Source: Chromobotia macracanthus
Taxonomy: Eukaryota > Chordata > Actinopteri > Cypriniformes > Botiidae
Assembly: GCA_036877525.1 (NCBI GenBank)
Contig: JAZGTH010000140.1
Coordinates: 64,501-128,500 of the forward strand
Direction: 5' to 3'
Length of the DNA stretch: 64,000 bases
Every line of letters starts with the position of its first letter. Position 1 is the stretch's first letter. Below the pieces are notes generated by a model. It had not been told where the DNA came from and searched no databases. It was given only the letters and a program-made list of their open reading frames with translations. Below are positions 10,682 to 24,579 of the stretch, one piece after another. The translations under genes were made by a program, and so were the position numbers.

Positions 10682-13600
10682 GTCATTGTGCTGTAAGGGT
10701 TAGGTTTAAAGATTCTGTTGTAAATATCACACTGTTGGGAGATTCAAACACCCTTTCTTGCTGACACTTGTTTTCTTCATTAAAGTAAGTCAGTGTAGCA
10801 CCCGTGTATTGTATTCAAGTGGATATTACTTCAGTTATCACCTTGTGTTCAGATGAAGGAAAATCATACAGACTTGATGTGACATAAGTAAAAGATGTGA
10901 CTTGATTCTTTGAGGGTGTATTTTATGCATTATAGTGTACACACATTATTGAAGCCATAGCTGCATTTGATATGTGTGGAACATATGTTTTCCATTAGTT
11001 TCCATAAGGTTTCAGTTTTGCTTTGGTGCAGGTGCTTTTGTTCTGTGTCATGACAACCTGAGGGAAGCTTGTGAGAAATGAAGTTCAAGTCCTGCTTGTG
11101 GTCTGGGAATTTAATCACTGTCTCATAAAACAGGCCACAAACACTCATCTGATTCCCATGCGAGGGCTTGGGCGATGCCAACATATGCATTATTTAGTAA
11201 GTCAACCTGTGCTGGTTTATTTTGCAGGACGTTTATAGGAAGGGCTCTAGATGCTGGAGGTACTGACAGGCATGTTTAAATAAAACATGATGCTGCAGCT
11301 GCAATCCTCAAATGAACTGCCACAGGACCTGCAGTTTGTGTTGAGTGAATATAAAGTGACCGCAGATGAGAGCAGAGAACATGTGACCTATTTATATGTT
11401 GAAGAACAAAAAGAACTTGTCTCATGAAGTCAACAGCAGCCTTAACCCGCAGACTGGAAGACACTTGACGAATGTTTGAGTTATAACTCTGTTCAATATA
11501 CTGTTGGAAGTCTCCAAATACACCTGCTCTTAATATAAATATCTACTCAGCCTATTCTGTGTTTTCAGACCATAAACTGTCAAATACTGTCTACATACTG
11601 TCACGGATCTGCCAGGCTCTTTCCACAACCAATGCAACCAATGCTGGGGCCTTGCTGCCAAGGATCAGCAAGGCCCCTCTCTCAGCCAGTCATGATGCAC
11701 CAGCTCACCCGAGTACTTTATCACCCGCACCTGTAATCACTCATCAACCCAGATTTAAGCACACACCATGCCAGCACTCGCTGTCCAGTCTCATTTTATG
11801 AAAAGGACAGCGATTTCTCCAGTGTTGTCCCTCGTCAATACGCTCTATTGTCGTCCCTCGTCGACTCACTCCTGCCTCCTCGTTTTTCACTGTCACTAAG
11901 CTTTAGTAAATATTAATATTTAGCAAAGTTTAAGAACAGTCAGTAAAATAACAAAATAACACAATAGCAAGAGTTATTATTATTATTGGGAGAAGTCATT
12001 TTACTGCAGCTCCATAACAAGTTGTGACAGATGATATTGAAATGAATGAGGATGCTAACAAATACCTTTGGTTTCCACACAAAAACCGTTTATTCTGCAT
12101 CCCTTCTGTTGACTGATATTTAATCAAAACAACCTTCTGCCTCTAGCAGAATCCTATGTGTTGTGTTAAATGTGTTATGCATTTAAGGTAATCGACTCAG
12201 GTGAAAGGGAAAGCAGTCAGGTGAAAGAGAAAAATTTTAACTGATGAATTCCTGTATATTACAGGTCTCTGAAAACTCTGGGGAACCTGGATTGAAAGAA
12301 TAATTGTGTAACACCCACTTGTGGTGGAGGTTAATAGCAGTCCATATGCACACGCTGCATGTATATTTATCTTATTTTCTGGCTGTTGTCCCTAATTGCA
12401 TGTTAAAAGTCCACCTTTATATTCATACATTTTACTTATTTTCTTATTTTATTCTTTAATTACTGCCTTATTTTAACACCACATGATTGTTGGTTGCTAT
12501 TTTAAAACTACATTTTTATCACTATTTGTTTTTTAATGAATAACGCTTTGGCAATATTGTATGTAAACACGTCAATCATGTGAATAAAGTATTTTAAACT
12601 GAATTGAATAAGGGTCTGTAAGTTTAAACTTGCTTGGGAGCAGCCTTATTTCATGTAAGCAAGATTAGATGGCAGCTTTTACACAAGCAACTTGTGGTGG
12701 TGCATGACTAATACGAAGAGCTTTCAGAATTTAATGCAGAATGTGGGATGGTTTCTTTTAAAAAGATACTGTTACTCGCATGAAAGTATTGTTTATCTGA
12801 TGAATTTGTTGGCCCTTAATATTAAGTTTAACTCGTTGGAGTCATGCTTTTACAGCACATACAGCGTACATCTACACTATTGGAGATGCTGTTCACAACG
12901 TATATCAGACACTGGAGCATTTCTTTCACATTTCCCAAATTAATATCATTAATATAATGTTACTGAATATCATTCAGTGATGACTGATAAGCATTCCTTA
13001 TGAAGCAAAACAGCCTTGATCTGTGCATGATTCAAGAATCTTTAGGGTCACATTTAAATGTGGTAAGAGAAAATAGAAATGTCACTGTATTACATACACT
13101 TACGCTGGGTCTAACTGAACTGCATGTTTCATTACACAGGCGCTTATAATAGAATTCTGCTTAGAGACAGTTACTCTGTCTGCAGACAGTAATCAATGAC
13201 ACCATTCCCTGACCCAAGCCCCACCCACAAAGCTGTTACAATAGAGATTTATCATACATTAAATGACCTTTGGGCAACTGATGGTAAGATTTCCGTTTCT
13301 GTTTCCGTGTCTGAGGGTTACACCAGACAGGGCCTGTAACTACTGAAATCCTGAGGAATTTGCTGTCCAAGCCCAGCCACTGCCCTTGATTTACATTTTA
13401 TCCATGTGACTTAGTGACATAGTAATTAGCCATACAAGCAATTAGCTGTAACTATTCTAAACAATTTAAGAGGTACTGTTCTTTTAAAACCAATAATAAA
13501 CAATACAATGTGTTGTTTTTGATGTGGGGTGAGTTCTCATGTTCAGTGTTACCCTAAGCATTTGATTTCCTGAGGAGAGGGCAACATTTAGCTAAACATT

Positions 13601-14192
13601 AGCTACTAGACAATCATGTGTCCTTCTCCATTAAATTCAATGTTTAAATAAAATAAACACTCGCTGTCTGACATACAAATGGACATCGACAATGCTGTCT
13701 TTATGAGCTTCAAGATTTTCTGGATATTATCACACAAAGAGAAACTTGAACAGCCAAATGTGAATAAAAATACACAGAAAGAAAATTACTATTATATAAA
13801 GAAAATTTGTTATTTAGACCTGATTTTGTGGTGTTTTTTGTGAAATTTGATTGACAAATAATATACCTTGTAATGTAACCTACATTTTCCTTGTTGTTCA
13901 TCTTATGTTCATAAGATTAAAAACAAATGTATTATAACAAATTTTAATGTCACAATGTAATTTGTGTTGTAAAAACTGTAATCTATGACAGTGATTTTGC
14001 TCTAATGTACATACCTTTCAAACATTTTTACTGAGCAGAGAAAAAACAAGAAAGACTATCTATGTTTAATTATGCTTTGACGTAATATGCCCTTTAATCG
14101 GTTGTATTGCCGTGGTAATACAATGATTGTTATGCAGTGTTTTCAATCAAACGTTGTGGACCGACGCAGTACAGGATGAAAGATTCACACTA
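9295..14192. other. Intergenic region between lrfn2 and ankrd9
   Basis: No gene recognised. The region contains a TA microsatellite (10648-10680) and, from about 11597, sequence beginning TGTCACGGATCTGCC that may be a fragment of a retroelement or other repeat. The short frames in this stretch lack any familiar motif. Confidence 0.5.
10648..10680. repeat. (TA)n microsatellite
   Basis: About 16 uninterrupted TA dinucleotides. Confidence 0.95.
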
Positions 14193-14210
14193 GCGCATGC
14201 GCAGTGACGT
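14193..14210 (+). promoter_or_regulatory. NRF1-type palindrome next to a CRE-like core, upstream of ankrd9
   Basis: GCGCATGCGCAG at 14193-14204 matches the NRF1 consensus and TGACGT at 14205-14210 matches the CREB/ATF core. They lie about 180 bases before the ankrd9 start in a locally CpG-rich stretch, as expected for a TATA-less promoter. The match is seen in the sequence; use as a promoter is inferred. Confidence 0.5.
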
Positions 14211-14384
14211 GCCACTGCAGAAGGAGAGGAGGTCACTGACAGGCGAGCTGCTCTTCTCTGCGGACATGGCGCTCAATCCGCATGATCTATTGCACTCGGA
14301 ACAGTTGACTGTGGCCAGTTTTTTCTTGTTTTGAAAAATGTCGCTTTCGGTCTGAATCCACGCAACACTCAGGCGCATCGCACA

Positions 14385-15278
14385 ATGTCATTGGCTGGCC
14401 CCAATAAAGCCGTCCAAGCCCAGATGGACGACAAATGCAAGCAACAGAAGTTCATTTCCTTTCTTTTTTATCAAGCGGTGCGGGACCTGAAGCCCGTGTG
14501 GATGCTGGAGGACATGCGCACCATGGAGACGTTTTACTGGGAAGAGGACGCGAAACAGAGAACTTACACCCCGTCCGAAGCGCTGCTCTACGCGATCGTG
14601 CACGACCATCAGGTGTACGCACAGTATCTGCTCAGTCATTATAGCGACGAGGCGCTGGAGATGCCGGGAGAGCGATTCTGCTGCTGCCCGTCGTCCGCGC
14701 CGCATTTAGCCATGGCTGTCCGCTATGACAGGCGGGACATACTGGGTCACATTTTGCAGGTGGCGCACCGGTTGCCGAGCCTGCACTCGTACATGAACCG
14801 CGGCGGGTGTTTCCATCTGGAGGACGGTAAGACTCCGCTCCACCTAGCCTGCGAGCTGCTGCGCTCTGAAGCCGTCATGCTGTTGCTAGGCAACGGCGCG
14901 TCACCGCAGGCCGTGGACCACAACGGCATGACGCCTCTAGACATCATTCTCCAGCAGCTCTGGGAGTCCAAAGCAAATACTGGAGCCAAAAAGTCCTGCT
15001 TGAACAACCTGTTGATGTTTATGCCAGAGATGCGGTTCAAAATGAAGAGTTCCCTGGAGGAAGACCCCAAATGCTGGTCCAAGGTTCTCGGGGAGGACAA
15101 ACTGAACTACCTCATTGGAAGGAATCCACCTCCACTCTTCCTCATCGCTATGCAAAGAATCCTCGCACAGTTGCCACCCGAGCAGTTCCCCAGGAGCCTA
15201 GACAAGCTTCCCATCCCAGCCTCTCTGAAACCGCTTCCCAGACCTCTCAAACAGTGCAGCCATCTGCAGGTGGCCTGA
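14385..15278 (+). CDS. ankrd9: Ankyrin repeat domain-containing protein 9
   Basis: Single-exon gene for a 297-residue protein (human about 317). Family knowledge: ANKRD9 is a substrate receptor for a cullin-RING ubiquitin ligase, with IMPDH2 as a reported target. Recognition rests on the conserved blocks FLFYQAVRDLKPVWMLEDMR, TPSEALLYAIVHDHQVYAQY, the ankyrin unit DGKTPLHLACELLRSEAVML (from about residue 146), a second unit HNGMTPLDIIL, then WSKVLGEDKLNYL and PPPLFLIAMQ. The ATG at 14385 is chosen because it is the first ATG in this frame; the frame is open upstream only from a TTG. CpG content is high at the 5' end. The stop TGA is at 15276-15278. Nearest genes are unrelated in function. Confidence 0.92.
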   Translation: MSLAGPNKAVQAQMDDKCKQQKFISFLFYQAVRDLKPVWMLEDMRTMETFYWEEDAKQRTYTPSEALLYAIVHDHQVYAQYLLSHYSDEALEMPGERFCCCPSSAPHLAMAVRYDRRDILGHILQVAHRLPSLHSYMNRGGCFHLEDGKTPLHLACELLRSEAVMLLLGNGASPQAVDHNGMTPLDIILQQLWESKANTGAKKSCLNNLLMFMPEMRFKMKSSLEEDPKCWSKVLGEDKLNYLIGRNPPPLFLIAMQRILAQLPPEQFPRSLDKLPIPASLKPLPRPLKQCSHLQVA

Positions 15279-18200
15279 AACTCTTCGACATATTTTTACA
15301 CCCGTTTCAGCATGAACTGTGTCCGTTTATGTGGCATGAAATTTATGATAGATCAAAGCAAAACAATTGCATATACATGTGAGCAATACTGTCTTCCTGT
15401 CTATAGGCATTTCATTTTATTAGACTAATTGAAATACATAATATTTGTGAATTCCAATGTCTTGATTTTAAAAATTTTATACTTATGACAATTTATGTAC
15501 AATCTGATGTATAGGTTATGAGGTTTAATAATGAAAGTTCTTTGGCTGTATGGATACCAAGCATTACCTCATTACACTCATTTGCTGATCTGAGAACAGT
15601 GGGACTGGCAGCAATTAAAAACAAATCATGATTCAGACTTGAACAGACTTTCAATATATTTATATTTCAGGTGTCTTAAGAAGAACATGTCTCTTTGAGG
15701 TCCAACATGACACAAGCAGCTCTGGGCGTGTAGCAGCAGTCTTTCTCTTGAGAACTTTAAATTCTCAAGCAGTTGATCAAAGATAAACAGAAGCTGTTGA
15801 GTCTAGAACCTGCTCAGGCTCAGTTCATTGGAATCACAAATTCCTTAGAATTTTCTCATTTACATTTAATAATAACATCACAAAAATCTACTAATCTAAA
15901 TAATTTATTTTTATTTATCTATGAGCCAATACTTATACAAGGCACATATTAGGTTTCATATAATACTACAAGCATTACAAGCGTCACAGAACTAAATGTC
16001 ATTTGTATTGAAAATGTTCAAAATTCATTGTTTCCCTGGTTTGTGTGGAACAAAGAAATGAAGTATAGAACAGTCAGCTATATAATATCTGGTCAGCAGC
16101 AGACAATGATTCTTGATAGGCATAAGTATTGCGCACATTTTTCTTTCCCACAAGTTGCACGCTAATAACAGAAATTCATGCAAACATTAATGACTTTGTG
16201 AATTAAAGCACACAAATCAACAAATCAAATAAATACTTTTTCTTTCAATGTGTAATTTCTATCTCTTTCTAAATAACCTTATGTAAAGCTACTGATAATT
16301 TTGAAAGTTTTCTGCACTTTAAGCGAGTTTAAGCCAGGCAAAATGATCAGTCTTTCTACAGTCTTTCTACAACGCCCCTTTCTAAGCCCCGCCCCTCAAA
16401 ACCCTCCATATGAGCCTCTTTAAATAATATTACTATGAAGTTAAAAAAAATCCAGTGTTCTTTAGCACTGCTGGTGCCATGCCATGAATCTGCCCCCACA
16501 GCACCGAACCAAACTGTGACTGGCATATCATTTCACCCCTGATGGATGGATGGACAGATTTTAACTCGGTGTTAATGTCCACTCTGTATGCCCAGCCAAA
16601 TTAACCCTTGCTAATTAGTTAAGCTTAGTTTAACTGAAATGAACCGAATGGAGTTGTAGCTGTACGTATCTGGATTCAAATATTACGAACAATTTAATGT
16701 CAGATTTCAAACATTTGTGAACAATCCAAGTTGAATGTGGTCTTGTCAGGCGCGTCAGCTTTATTGCTGATAGTGCCTCTCTACACCACCAGAGGTCTCA
16801 ATAGACGCATAAAACGTGGAGACCTGCGTTTGAACCTAGAATACTGTAAGTCTTGATGGATGCTCTCCAAAGCCTTTTTCATTAGCCAAGAATCTGTGTT
16901 TCATTTGATAGAAGTCTGTCTTTTGAAAGTCACATTTCCAATATTTGTAAAGCTGTTTTTGTATCTTAAAAAACTATGACACATGCTCTCTTTGTCAAAC
17001 ACAGAAAAGTTCATTTAGACTAGATTATTGTAATGCCTTACTGGGTGGTTGCCCTGCAGTATACGTACAAAAACGAAAATGAAAAGTATGACTATATTAG
17101 TCCAGACCTGTCAACACTACACTGGCTGCCTATAAGGCATTGTATTAACTTCAAAAGTCTACAGATTACCTAAAAGGCCATGAATGGTTTAGTTCCCCAG
17201 TACCTAAGTGAGTGCCTGTCTAACTGCAGTCCTTCACATTCACTGCAGTCTCAAAATACTGGCCAGAATACAATTTCAAAATCAAGTGCGGTTGGTAGAT
17301 CCTTTTCATATTCACTTAAAGACCCATCTCTTTAATCTAGACTACACATAGTTTTATGGATTTAATACTCCAATCCCTTAAGAAATTGTTAGGCTGCATT
17401 AACTAGAAATAAGGTGCTATATAAATACATTTGAATTGAACTTTAGAATGAAATGAAACACATTACAGCCTCTAGCTGTCTGGGTATCCCCAGTTTCAGA
17501 ACCAGTCTCGAGCATCCTTCCTACATGCACATACAAAGCCATTTTGTGTCACTTGTGTCTCATGAAAAAGGTGGATATACATTTGAAATAATGATTGACC
17601 AAATGATTAGTCTCCTCCCTAACTTATTTAAATATGTTAAATCTGCAGGGGTTTTTTTACCCTTCTAGTTTAGAGGATCATATTATTCGCTAGGTTTTGA
17701 GTTATTTTGTGCCACAGTCATTTTTAAGTTTTTGTTTCAGTGACAAAATTTACCATTTACAACATTATTTCAGGGCTCAGTGTGACTGGTTTCTGGTTTA
17801 CTTTATGATTTTTTTTTTTACAATATTAATAAAGTATAAAGGGGAAAGAGAGGAAAACTTAAATAACAATGATTAATTGATTCATTTTCAATATCAGTTA
17901 GCTCAGGCTGAGGCAGGGAACCCTTGGACAGGTGGGCAGTATAATAGTCATCATAATAATAAACATAATAATATCAAAATAATAATAATAACTACATTTG
18001 AGAAGTGAGTGGTGCTTGCCGTGGCAAAACTCGGGCCATAATATTTTAGAGATTTTAACATGCTTTAATGGGATAACTACTACAATTTTAGCAAGAGCAC
18101 ATCATAGCGAATGAGCATTGCAACTGTGTCACTCTCAGTTTAAGAGTGAAAATTCAAAGTTTAAAATAATGTTATTTGAAAGCACAAAAGACGTGACATA

Positions 18201-19796
18201 CGAATGGCCATTAATAAAAATAATCAAAGCAAAAGAAAAAAAACAAGCTCTAACTATAAAATATAAACAATGAAAACTGCATTCCTTCAAAGGCTGATGA
18301 AATGCAGCTAAGCAGGTTCTCAGCTCTTCCTCTTTATCAGAACACTCATAGGAAATCCTAATGAAACCACTTAACATCACTGATCTTTCTGTTCCCCTTT
18401 AAACATTCACACAAAAAGCAAAACCAGTTTTACTACAAACAGACAATTGCTTGTATATTTCTGCACACTATTTCTCAACATGTAAATTAGCATGTAACCT
18501 CAAGTAATTTGTTACCTGTACCTCAATTTCAGTGACAAATGTGTCATTATATCCTTACCTTCATGTTGTTTCAAACCTGTTTTGTCTGAACCTCAAAAGA
18601 AAATGTTGGTGATTATTTATGCAGCACATCTGCCAAGATCCTCCATATCAATAAATGTCAGATCTTCATTGATAATCTTTACCTCAGGCAAAGCCCACGG
18701 AAGAATGTTTGAGGGCAAACCCATATTATATAATAATATATAACCAATTAAACCAATTTATGGGCAAAATATCATTTTTGGTTGAACTTATCCTTTGACA
18801 TTTTAAGGGGAGACTGGGGCTGGAGCTATCACAAGAGCTCAGTAAATATTGGGTTTTGAGTCAAAAAATATCAACAGATAATGGGTGTTTTCTTTAGCAG
18901 TACTTAGGTATGTTAGTTTCAAACACTTCAGAACCCTTATAAATAAAAGTAACGTTTGTGAATTATAGCCTCCGAACTAAATTGATATAGTAGGAGTGAA
19001 ACTAGCAAATACTCAGGCAAGGGTCATCTGTATAATAAAGGTGGGCTTTAATTGAAATGTTAACGTTTTTTCAGCTTCTTTCTCCCTTTCACCTACTTTT
19101 TCTCTCTCTTTCTCTCTCTCTCTCTATATATATATATAAATGGATTAGTTCTTGACCTCAGACTGTAGACATCTCTGGCACATGTCTAGGGAGGATTTCA
19201 CTAAGAAGTAAACACCTAAAAATACTCCAGTCACACTTCCACCATGTTACTGTTGTTTATTAAAAACGCTGATGATTAGGGGATATTTCTTGACCTTACA
19301 TGAGGTTTCAGTATATATTTCGTAATTGTAATCAAAACAATACACCTTTTAATTAAAATTACTTTGAGCGTAGTAAAATAATGAAATGAAGCCATTGGGT
19401 TTTTCAGCTAGATCTTGAACATAATGTATATTGATACTTCAAGCAGAATTCCCAAGGGGTGAAATATAAAGAAGACTAGGTAACCAGCAGGGGACATAAT
19501 CAGCACAATGAGCTTATAGTCTTATGCATGCACTTTAGTCCTTCAGTGTGAGCATATGTGTGTGTAAGGCTGGACCACATCAATTCTGTTTCTTGGTCTG
19601 TGTACAACTGACTCTCAGCGAAAAACAAAATAAATGCCAAACAAGCAACCGTAAGAAATCCTGGTTCAAAAGATTTTAAGGAGACATTTTTAAAGGGATT
19701 AAAGGAGACAACTGAAAAAGTGGTTTACTGATACACTTTTGAATCTTCAGTTGATAAAATCAGTCAAAAGAAAAGGGATACACATCTGCTATCAAC
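15279..19796. other. Intergenic region between ankrd9 and pcare
   Basis: Holds the ankrd9 3' UTR, a LINE remnant (16990-17440, listed), a CT/TA-rich tract near 19100-19140, and the pcare 5' flank. A GGATTA core (19696-19701), the motif bound by OTX/CRX homeodomain proteins, lies about 96 bases before the pcare start. One six-base match is weak evidence on its own. No other gene is seen. Confidence 0.5.
16990..17440 (+). mobile_element. LINE 3'-end remnant (reverse transcriptase C-terminus)
   Basis: Translation with frame breaks gives the LINE signature RLDYCNALLGGCPA, then LSTLHWLPI and NGLVPQYLSECL, and ends in GGTGCTATATAAATA, a typical 3' tail of L2/CR1-like fish LINEs. Non-functional fragment. 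Confidence 0.75.
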
Positions 19797-22700
19797 ATGG
19801 GCTGCTCTCCATCTAAAGGTCAACTGTTCAGTAAAAAAGATCTGCAAACTGCACCAAAAGAACTGCTCTGTGATGTCAAAGAGATACCTTCAGGAGGGTC
19901 GGCAGAAACAGAGACACAGGACAATGCTTCCATACCAGGTAAGAAATCTGTAGTCTGTGATGCCACTGTGACAGTTGAAGGAGATGTTCCTGAAGAACAT
20001 GTGGTCCAGAGAAGAGGTTCTCAGGATAACCAGATTGAGGGACTCTTAAGGAACATGAAAGAAGGGAGAGAACAAATAAAGACAAAAGATAAACAAGGAC
20101 AACGGAGGAAGCAAAGAAAACAGAAGCTAGGAGAAACTTCCTATTTGCAGTCAAAAGCAGAATTTATAATAAAAGCACATCAGGCAGCTTATGCTTTTTT
20201 GAACCCCAGTATATCCAGATTTGAGTCTCTTTTAGGGCTATTGGACCAGGCAGCTCAAATCCGCTTATCTTTGCAGACAACTGTAGCTTCACTAGTTATG
20301 CACTATGAAGAAATCAACCAGGCTTTGGAGGAAATGGCTGCTGATGGCGAGCAGATATTGTGGGAACATGGAAACTACATGATGTGGCCCACTTCACAAG
20401 ACTGTCCACCTACAGCAACCAAATCCAACGAGCTAAACTTTTCTGAGCTTCCTTCTGAACTTCTGCAGCAAATGCTTCTTCACTCCACACTGAAAATGAT
20501 CTCATTGGGAGACTCAGTGAAATGCCTGGGTGACTCAGCCTTACAGGAGCTAGCTGATTACTTTGAATTCCAGTGTCAGCTGTTAGGAGAGAAGCTGCTA
20601 GCTAAGCATGCAGCAGAGGGGCGCTTAAAGAAGATCTTAACTCACATAGAAACTGCTGCTCTCAGGAAAGCCAGTCCTGAGGATTCTGCATTGCACAGTG
20701 AAGACAGTGGCATAGGTGCAGACAACGAGTGTCAGAACGGATCAGAACACCTCCGTCCCCATCGAAGAGGCTCTGGATCAGGAGCAAACATGGGCATAAC
20801 ATCTGTTTGTACCACAAGTACCTCTCCTGATCAGCAGCTTCTACATGGCAATGAGGAAGTCACTGATGATGATGATGATAATGCAGAAACCGAGGTGGTC
20901 AGTGTTAGAAATGAGCAGACTGACAAGACTGGAGAAACAATAAATGGTTCTTCTGAAGCAGATTCCAGCCACCTTCTAATTCATATCCATGACCAAGTCA
21001 ACAGTAACTTAAAGAGGAAAACCAGACGGCCCAAAACTGCAGACAACAGCTGTCAAGTGAAATTAAAGCAGTGCTACTTAGGGGGTCCAAAGCGGTCACA
21101 ATCCACAGAGTGTTTGTGTACCAAAATCAAAGACTCTGATCTTAATGAGCAACAGAGAACCCTAAATAACAAACCAACACTTAAGGTGCTTGTGACAAGT
21201 AAAAATTCACCTGGAGAGCTTAGAGGTCATGCTCGGACAAAGCTTAGAAGACATTCATCAGGAGGACAGAATGCAGTCAACTACAGTGTTCTTCAGTATG
21301 GTAGCAAGGAGCCTGTAAAGGCATTACAACTTAACTCTCCTCCAAGAATTACTCCAGAACCACCTGGCCGAAATGCTGTCAGAAGGCTCATTAATACTTT
21401 TAGCCAAAGGGTAGATAGTAATTCCAGACAAGGTCCTTTAGACCAAAGACCAATGAGAATTAAGAGTAACAAGAAATTTGGCCTTCCATTACTGTTGACC
21501 AGCAGAGGTGCCCTTACCACCAATGGAAATATAAACAGTAACATCCATTCACCTGAGCTCAGACTGGCAGACAGGCCTGAGCATCTGGATTTAGATAATC
21601 TTCCCCCTCCACCCCCAGAGATGCTGATGGACAACTCGTCTGAGAGGAGTGTAGGGTTGCCATATGAGGAGGGGGCTCATGGGTCACAGTGTAGACAGCA
21701 TTGCGTTTTATTGCAGAGAGAAACGCTGGCCCCCAACAGAGCAAACATGCAACAAGGCTCCATGAGTTACTCAGCTACTCATCCTGTGAGGCAAGATGCT
21801 TTGGTTTATTCTTGCCTTGAACAGGATTACAACCAACCAGCTGAGTTGGAATCTATGGGAGAAGAAGAAGTGACCATCAGCCAGCATCTTCAAAAGGGCT
21901 TTCATCTGCCTGAGTCTATTGCCAATACAGGCCTGGCTAAAGGAAGCACACACAGATCTCCACTGCATCAAGGATATGGTGACCACAATGAGGGTGATGC
22001 TGCAACTCTGCACCCAAATTTTTTCCCACCGACGACTCCACCCGTCTCCAGAACACGACTTCCACCATCTTGTCCCACTGTGCACTATGCAGTACCAAGT
22101 CCTCCATCTGCTGCCTTTCCCCCTTGTAGGAAGTGGATGCACTCTACAACACCAACAACTTCTAATATACATAGACGGATCATGGCAGAAGAAAATGACC
22201 CTCCTGTTTCAAGTTCACAATCATTTTCTGAAGCTCAGGCTGTGTTCTGTCAGGACAACCAATTAGTCCCTCACACATGGACATCTTCATGTAGTTCTAC
22301 ATTACCACGGCCATGGGGAGAACGTGCCAGAAGGAGAATGACTACTCGACTTCAACCCTCTTTAATGAGATGTAGTTCCTCGAATCATATATCATCATAT
22401 AGTGAGCAGCAACAATCATTCCCTAATGCCAAGCAAGAACAGGAACAGGGCAGTGATGTCACAGCTTTGACAAGTGAAGGGTAAGTGTAATGCTTCCAGT
22501 GTTATTGGTCAGGATGAAATTTAAAATGATAAGTGACTGATTTACTAAACATGACCCGCTTGACAAAATACACAATAAATGCATTTGGTGCTATACAGGT
22601 GGTTTCAGGTTCAGGTTTCATCTCCAAGTTTGCAAAGGCACATTTTTCCTGTTATCAAATGGTAAAGCAGTAACAGATTTTTGTTTGTAAGCAGATTTAA

Positions 22701-23714
22701 CATTCATGAGCACTGTGGTTGCAATAATAAGTTAGGCATATAATGTGTTAATGTTTGCTAATGTTAATAAAAGTTATTATGAAGTGATACATATGGTTTA
22801 CAATGAAGAAATGTGTGTAGGTCCATGTTCATAACTATTACAGGACAACCACAACCCCTAAGAAGAGACTAGCAACACACTAATAAAGCCCTTCTAACAG
22901 TCATTGACAAACAATATAAGATTCTCATAAGCAACAAGCATTAATGACATGTAAATTATGCAAATACAGAATGACTTGATGCAGTGACTACCAATGGGGG
23001 TGAAGATGGTAAATCACATGATCCGTCTCCTCCAAGTTACTGTGATTTTACCACAGTAGAGGGGGTTTAGGCACTCGTAGCTCACACTGTGACGCACAGC
23101 CTCCATTGCCTTATGTAAACTGACAATCAATGTGACAACTTGTGTTAATAAGCAATAAGGCTCAATAGATCTAAACAAGCACCCAGCTAAACATAATAAC
23201 AGGGACTGATTGAGAAGGTTGACTGAAAATGAAGGAAAACCCTCCTTACATTTAATTTTAGTTGAAATACATGTTGTAATACTTTGAAAGGAGTGAAATA
23301 GTGTTGCATTTTCTCCGCCTATCCTTTATTTTAATCTCATCAGTGTTAATCTGGGTGAGGTTGAGCATAATCCCTGTAGATTAGCATCTGTGCTCCTGTA
23401 TGGCGCACTGAACTGCAAGTTATTCACCTGTCCTGTTGCCCTACATTCTATTCCATTGACCACTTTCAGACCCTAACCCTAACTGCATTGTTGATGAGGC
23501 TGAAATAATGTGTTTGACGGTTTAAAACATAATTTGCTTACCCTTACTTGCTTTAGTTTTCATTTTAATGTTTGTTGTTGTTTTTTACAGGACAAACATT
23601 GCTACCATATTAGCAGCAGGCAAACCGTCTGATCAGGGGAACAATGAACCAGAGCCACATACTGCTGATCTGAGCACGCACAGCATGTTAGAGGGTGACG
23701 AGATTACAGATTAG
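19797..23714 (+). CDS. pcare: Photoreceptor cilium actin regulator (C2orf71 homologue), two coding exons
   Basis: Exons 19797-22480 and 23591-23714 join in frame over a GT-AG intron (donor GTAAGT, acceptor TTTTTTACAG) to give 935 residues; the human protein is about 1290 and also has a large first exon and a small second one. PCARE acts at the base of the photoreceptor outer segment, recruiting WASF3 and actin regulators for disc formation; human loss causes retinitis pigmentosa. Visible support: MGCSPSK N-terminus, with Gly2/Cys3 suited to myristoylation and palmitoylation; a helical region from about 115 with FIIKAHQAAYAFL; HSEDSGIGADNE near 300; VRRLINTFSQR near 527; and LDNLPPPPPEMLMD near 600. 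The rest is Ser/Pro-rich and probably disordered, with an acidic run near 360. Overall identity to mammals is low apart from these blocks. Fish have more than one pcare copy; which one this is remains open. Confidence 0.87.
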
Positions 23715-24164
23715 CCGTTTCCTGAAATCTTATGGATATACTGGGAAACAATTCCAAATAAATGTTAACAACACTTTAAAGACATTAAAGAAAAACAAAA
23801 ACTGTTTTGTGGATATTTATTACTATTTTATGAATGTAATTTTGATATCTATAATTTTCTATGTAATCCTTACATGTATTAAGATCTTTCCATACATCGT
23901 ACATAACAAAATATAAAAAAGGTAAAATTCAAATGAAGCCATCAAAAGTTAATCACACTTTTGCTTTAAATTACCTGTAATCAATCTAAAATCAGGCTAA
24001 TATTGTCGCTTTTATGTTTATGCATGTGTACAAAAGCCCCATAAATACTTCTGTGTTTTCTGGTATGATTGAATTGATGATAAACTATGATTACCAGTTG
24101 ATTTGTTTGTTCTGTTTGTATTAGCTGTGATTCTGAAGTAATTTGTTGAAAATGTTTGTGTAAT

Positions 24165-24170
24165 AATAAA
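24165..24170 (+). terminator. Probable pcare polyadenylation signal
   Basis: AATAAA 451 bases past the pcare stop, followed by GT/T-rich sequence (GTGTCTTCTT). Confidence 0.6.
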
Positions 24171-24579
24171 GTGTCTTCTTAGGATTTTACACAGAGCACA
24201 CCTAGCATTTTACTTAGTCATAGGTGTACTGACCAAACAAGTTCAGTATACAGCTGTACTGTAAAGGGGATAATTGGAATTAGGTGTTGCAGTCAATTCA
24301 AAATAAATTTATTCAAAATAATGTCAGACCAGAGAGCCTCATAAGATTTACAACATATACCTTATACAACATATGCAGAATCTTTAAAGTTTGGATCTCC
24401 ATAGCCACAGAAGTTCTGAGAAGATTAATTCCAAATAATAGTCAAAACATATTTTAATATCGCCAGAGGTTTTTAGTTTAATTTGCTGTTGAATTTCATC
24501 CATTGGAATTATTGTATGTACACAGTGATACACATTCCCGTTGGTCTAACAACACACACATTGGGTTTTCATGTAAGTT

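Noticed and set aside
11559..11801. 80-codon Pro/Ser/Thr-rich frame, beginning near TGTCACGGATCTGCC
   Set aside because: Probably part of a repeat; no gene structure around it and no partner LTR seen in the window, so no element is called with boundaries.
14331..14384. Upstream extension of ankrd9
   Set aside because: This extension begins with TTG, not ATG; the first in-frame ATG is 14385 and gives the right family length.
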